The notes beneath the pieces were generated by a model. It saw nothing but the letters and a program-made list of their open reading frames with translations, searched no databases and was not told the origin of the DNA. DNA of 62,272 nt from Eubacterium sp. (GTDB lineage: Bacteria > Bacillota > Clostridia > Lachnospirales > Lachnospiraceae): contig JALERM010000022.1 of the NCBI GenBank assembly GCA_022764165.1, positions 1 through 62,272 of the forward strand. Reading direction: 5' to 3'. Each line of letters starts with the position of its first letter. Positions within the stretch are counted from its first letter, which is position 1. A program made the position numbers and the translations under genes. This document shows, in pieces, positions 61,498 through 62,272 of this stretch.

Positions 61498-61509
61498 ATC
61501 TAGCCGCTC

Positions 61510-62272
61510 CTATCCAAAGTATTGTTGCATTAAACTATCAAATAATAATTGAGTATTATCAAGCGCCTTCTGCACTGCAACTTTTGATTTGTCGACTTGT
61601 TTGACGAAAGTAGCAAACTCGTTCTGCAACTCTAAAGGGGGTAGCAAAACAGGTAGCGCTTTCAATTGTTTCATATTGATGCTTGCAATACCAGTAGTTT
61701 GTTTTGCACACCTAAGAAAATATCGTTTTGCTCTCTGATGTTTCAGATATTGCGCAAAATAGTCTGGAAGGATGTGAGATTCATCAAGACGAACACGGAA
61801 AATATGATTCTGATGAATACAGTTTTTGAGTGGTGTGCGAATAATGGCACCGCGTCCAAGTTTGTCTGGATCGCCCCCCTCCGTCATCAGAACGTCATCG
61901 GGTAAGAGACGATATTGATTTATCTCTTCATCAGTTGCTTCGATTGTTTTAACCGTGGTCCAGTCGATATATCCATCCTTAACGTTAGAAACGGCCATAT
62001 ACGGAACTTTTGTCAACTTTTTTCCTGCAGCCTTTCTGCCTTTTGTAATACCTGAAACAATATCTGCCATTGTTTCTAAGTGAATCTCTCGCCATGCCAT
62101 TGTGTTAAGATACATGTCACCAAACATCTCCACAAATCGGGCTTTGATAAGGTCATCAAGCTGTCTTAATTCTTCTTCACGAAGAGATATTATTTTTTCA
62201 AGTTTTGACAGACTATCTGCTCTCAGATTCTGTTCTTCAATACACGGAATATCTAACTCAAGCTTGTTTAAT
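61510..62272 (-). CDS. hsdS: Type I restriction specificity subunit HsdS (partial)
   Basis: The open frame runs to the window edge, so the N-terminal half is missing. The visible 253 residues begin in the central conserved helix (LSKLEKIISLREEELRQLDD, then RFVEMFGD), contain the second target-recognition domain (ADIVSGITKGRKAAGKKLTK, PYMAVSNVKDGYIDW, and GIASINMKQLKALPVLLPPL) and end in the C-terminal coiled coil (FATFVKQVDKSKVAVQKAL). HsdS reads the DNA target for HsdM/HsdR. Together with the recombinase it indicates a phase-variable locus. Confidence 0.9.
   Translation of the reverse strand, partial: LNKLELDIPCIEEQNLRADSLSKLEKIISLREEELRQLDDLIKARFVEMFGDMYLNTMAWREIHLETMADIVSGITKGRKAAGKKLTKVPYMAVSNVKDGYIDWTTVKTIEATDEEINQYRLLPDDVLMTEGGDPDKLGRGAIIRTPLKNCIHQNHIFRVRLDESHILPDYFAQYLKHQRAKRYFLRCAKQTTGIASINMKQLKALPVLLPPLELQNEFATFVKQVDKSKVAVQKALDNTQLLFDSLMQQYFG

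Noticed and set aside
1-62272. tRNA, rRNA or insertion sequences
   Set aside because: No tRNA cloverleaf, rRNA segment or transposase reading frame was found on either strand.

Overview
The window looks like a gut-type low-GC Gram-positive (Clostridia, most likely Lachnospiraceae): AGGAGG-type ribosome binding sites, an agr/LytTR signalling locus, an LPXTG adhesin with sortase, and a Firmicutes conjugation module (PcfB, VirD4, PrgI, VirB4, Maff2-like protein, MOB-P relaxase). The species cannot be named from this sequence. Almost every gene is on the minus strand, so functional order runs from high to low coordinates.

Right edge (about 59.8-62.3 kb): an AT-rich type I restriction locus with the C-terminal half of HsdS (cut by the window edge), a YhcG/DUF1016 PD-(D/E)XK nuclease and a tyrosine recombinase that breaks off inside its catalytic domain. 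The recombinase break is the likely right junction of an integrative conjugative element (ICE).

ICE backbone (about 12.0-59.6 kb), read right to left: a leader with a candidate promoter and attenuator; small genes; a ParM/ParR-like partition pair; micro-genes; a lipoprotein and a 1788-residue thioester/Cna-B repeat adhesin; an AT-rich three-gene cargo (TIR-nuclease, a small helical protein, helicase-nuclease) that resembles an undescribed anti-phage island; a DUF5688-like gene, RadC and a TOPRIM primase; an intergenic region with oriT-like hairpins and seven 15-bp repeats; an unrecognised gene, MobC and relaxase; PcfB/DUF3801 and VirD4; two AT-rich cargo genes; Maff2-like, VirB6-like, DUF4313-like, PrgI and VirB4 genes; a PBECR4-like cargo gene between terminators; the NlpC/P60 cell-wall hydrolase; helper genes; an MT-A70 methylase; a 2565-residue ArdC-methylase-SNF2 protein; a sortase; tandem small paralogues; a double-SpoVG protein; and a coiled-coil protein followed by a terminator.

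Left block (1-12.0 kb), AT-rich: a complete agr-type quorum-sensing locus (AgrB, AgrD, AgrC-like kinase, LytTR regulator). Five promoters carry the same operator, two GCAGAAA half-sites exactly 20 bp apart with a -10 hexamer 28-29 bp downstream. They drive agrBD, the regulator/kinase pair, two similarly organised gene pairs (secreted protein plus a protein without signal peptide) and a 45-residue gene. The block also holds an XRE repressor, an RNA polymerase alpha-CTD-like protein, a zincin metallopeptidase with partner, and a HEPN-like protein. The other half of the interrupted recombinase is not seen, so the element probably continues left of base 1 and this block is probably ICE cargo; that is inference.

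Functionally the element can be read as conjugation machinery plus maintenance (partition, primase, methylation/anti-restriction), a surface adhesin with its own sortase, and cargo for defence and for cell-density-dependent expression of secreted products.
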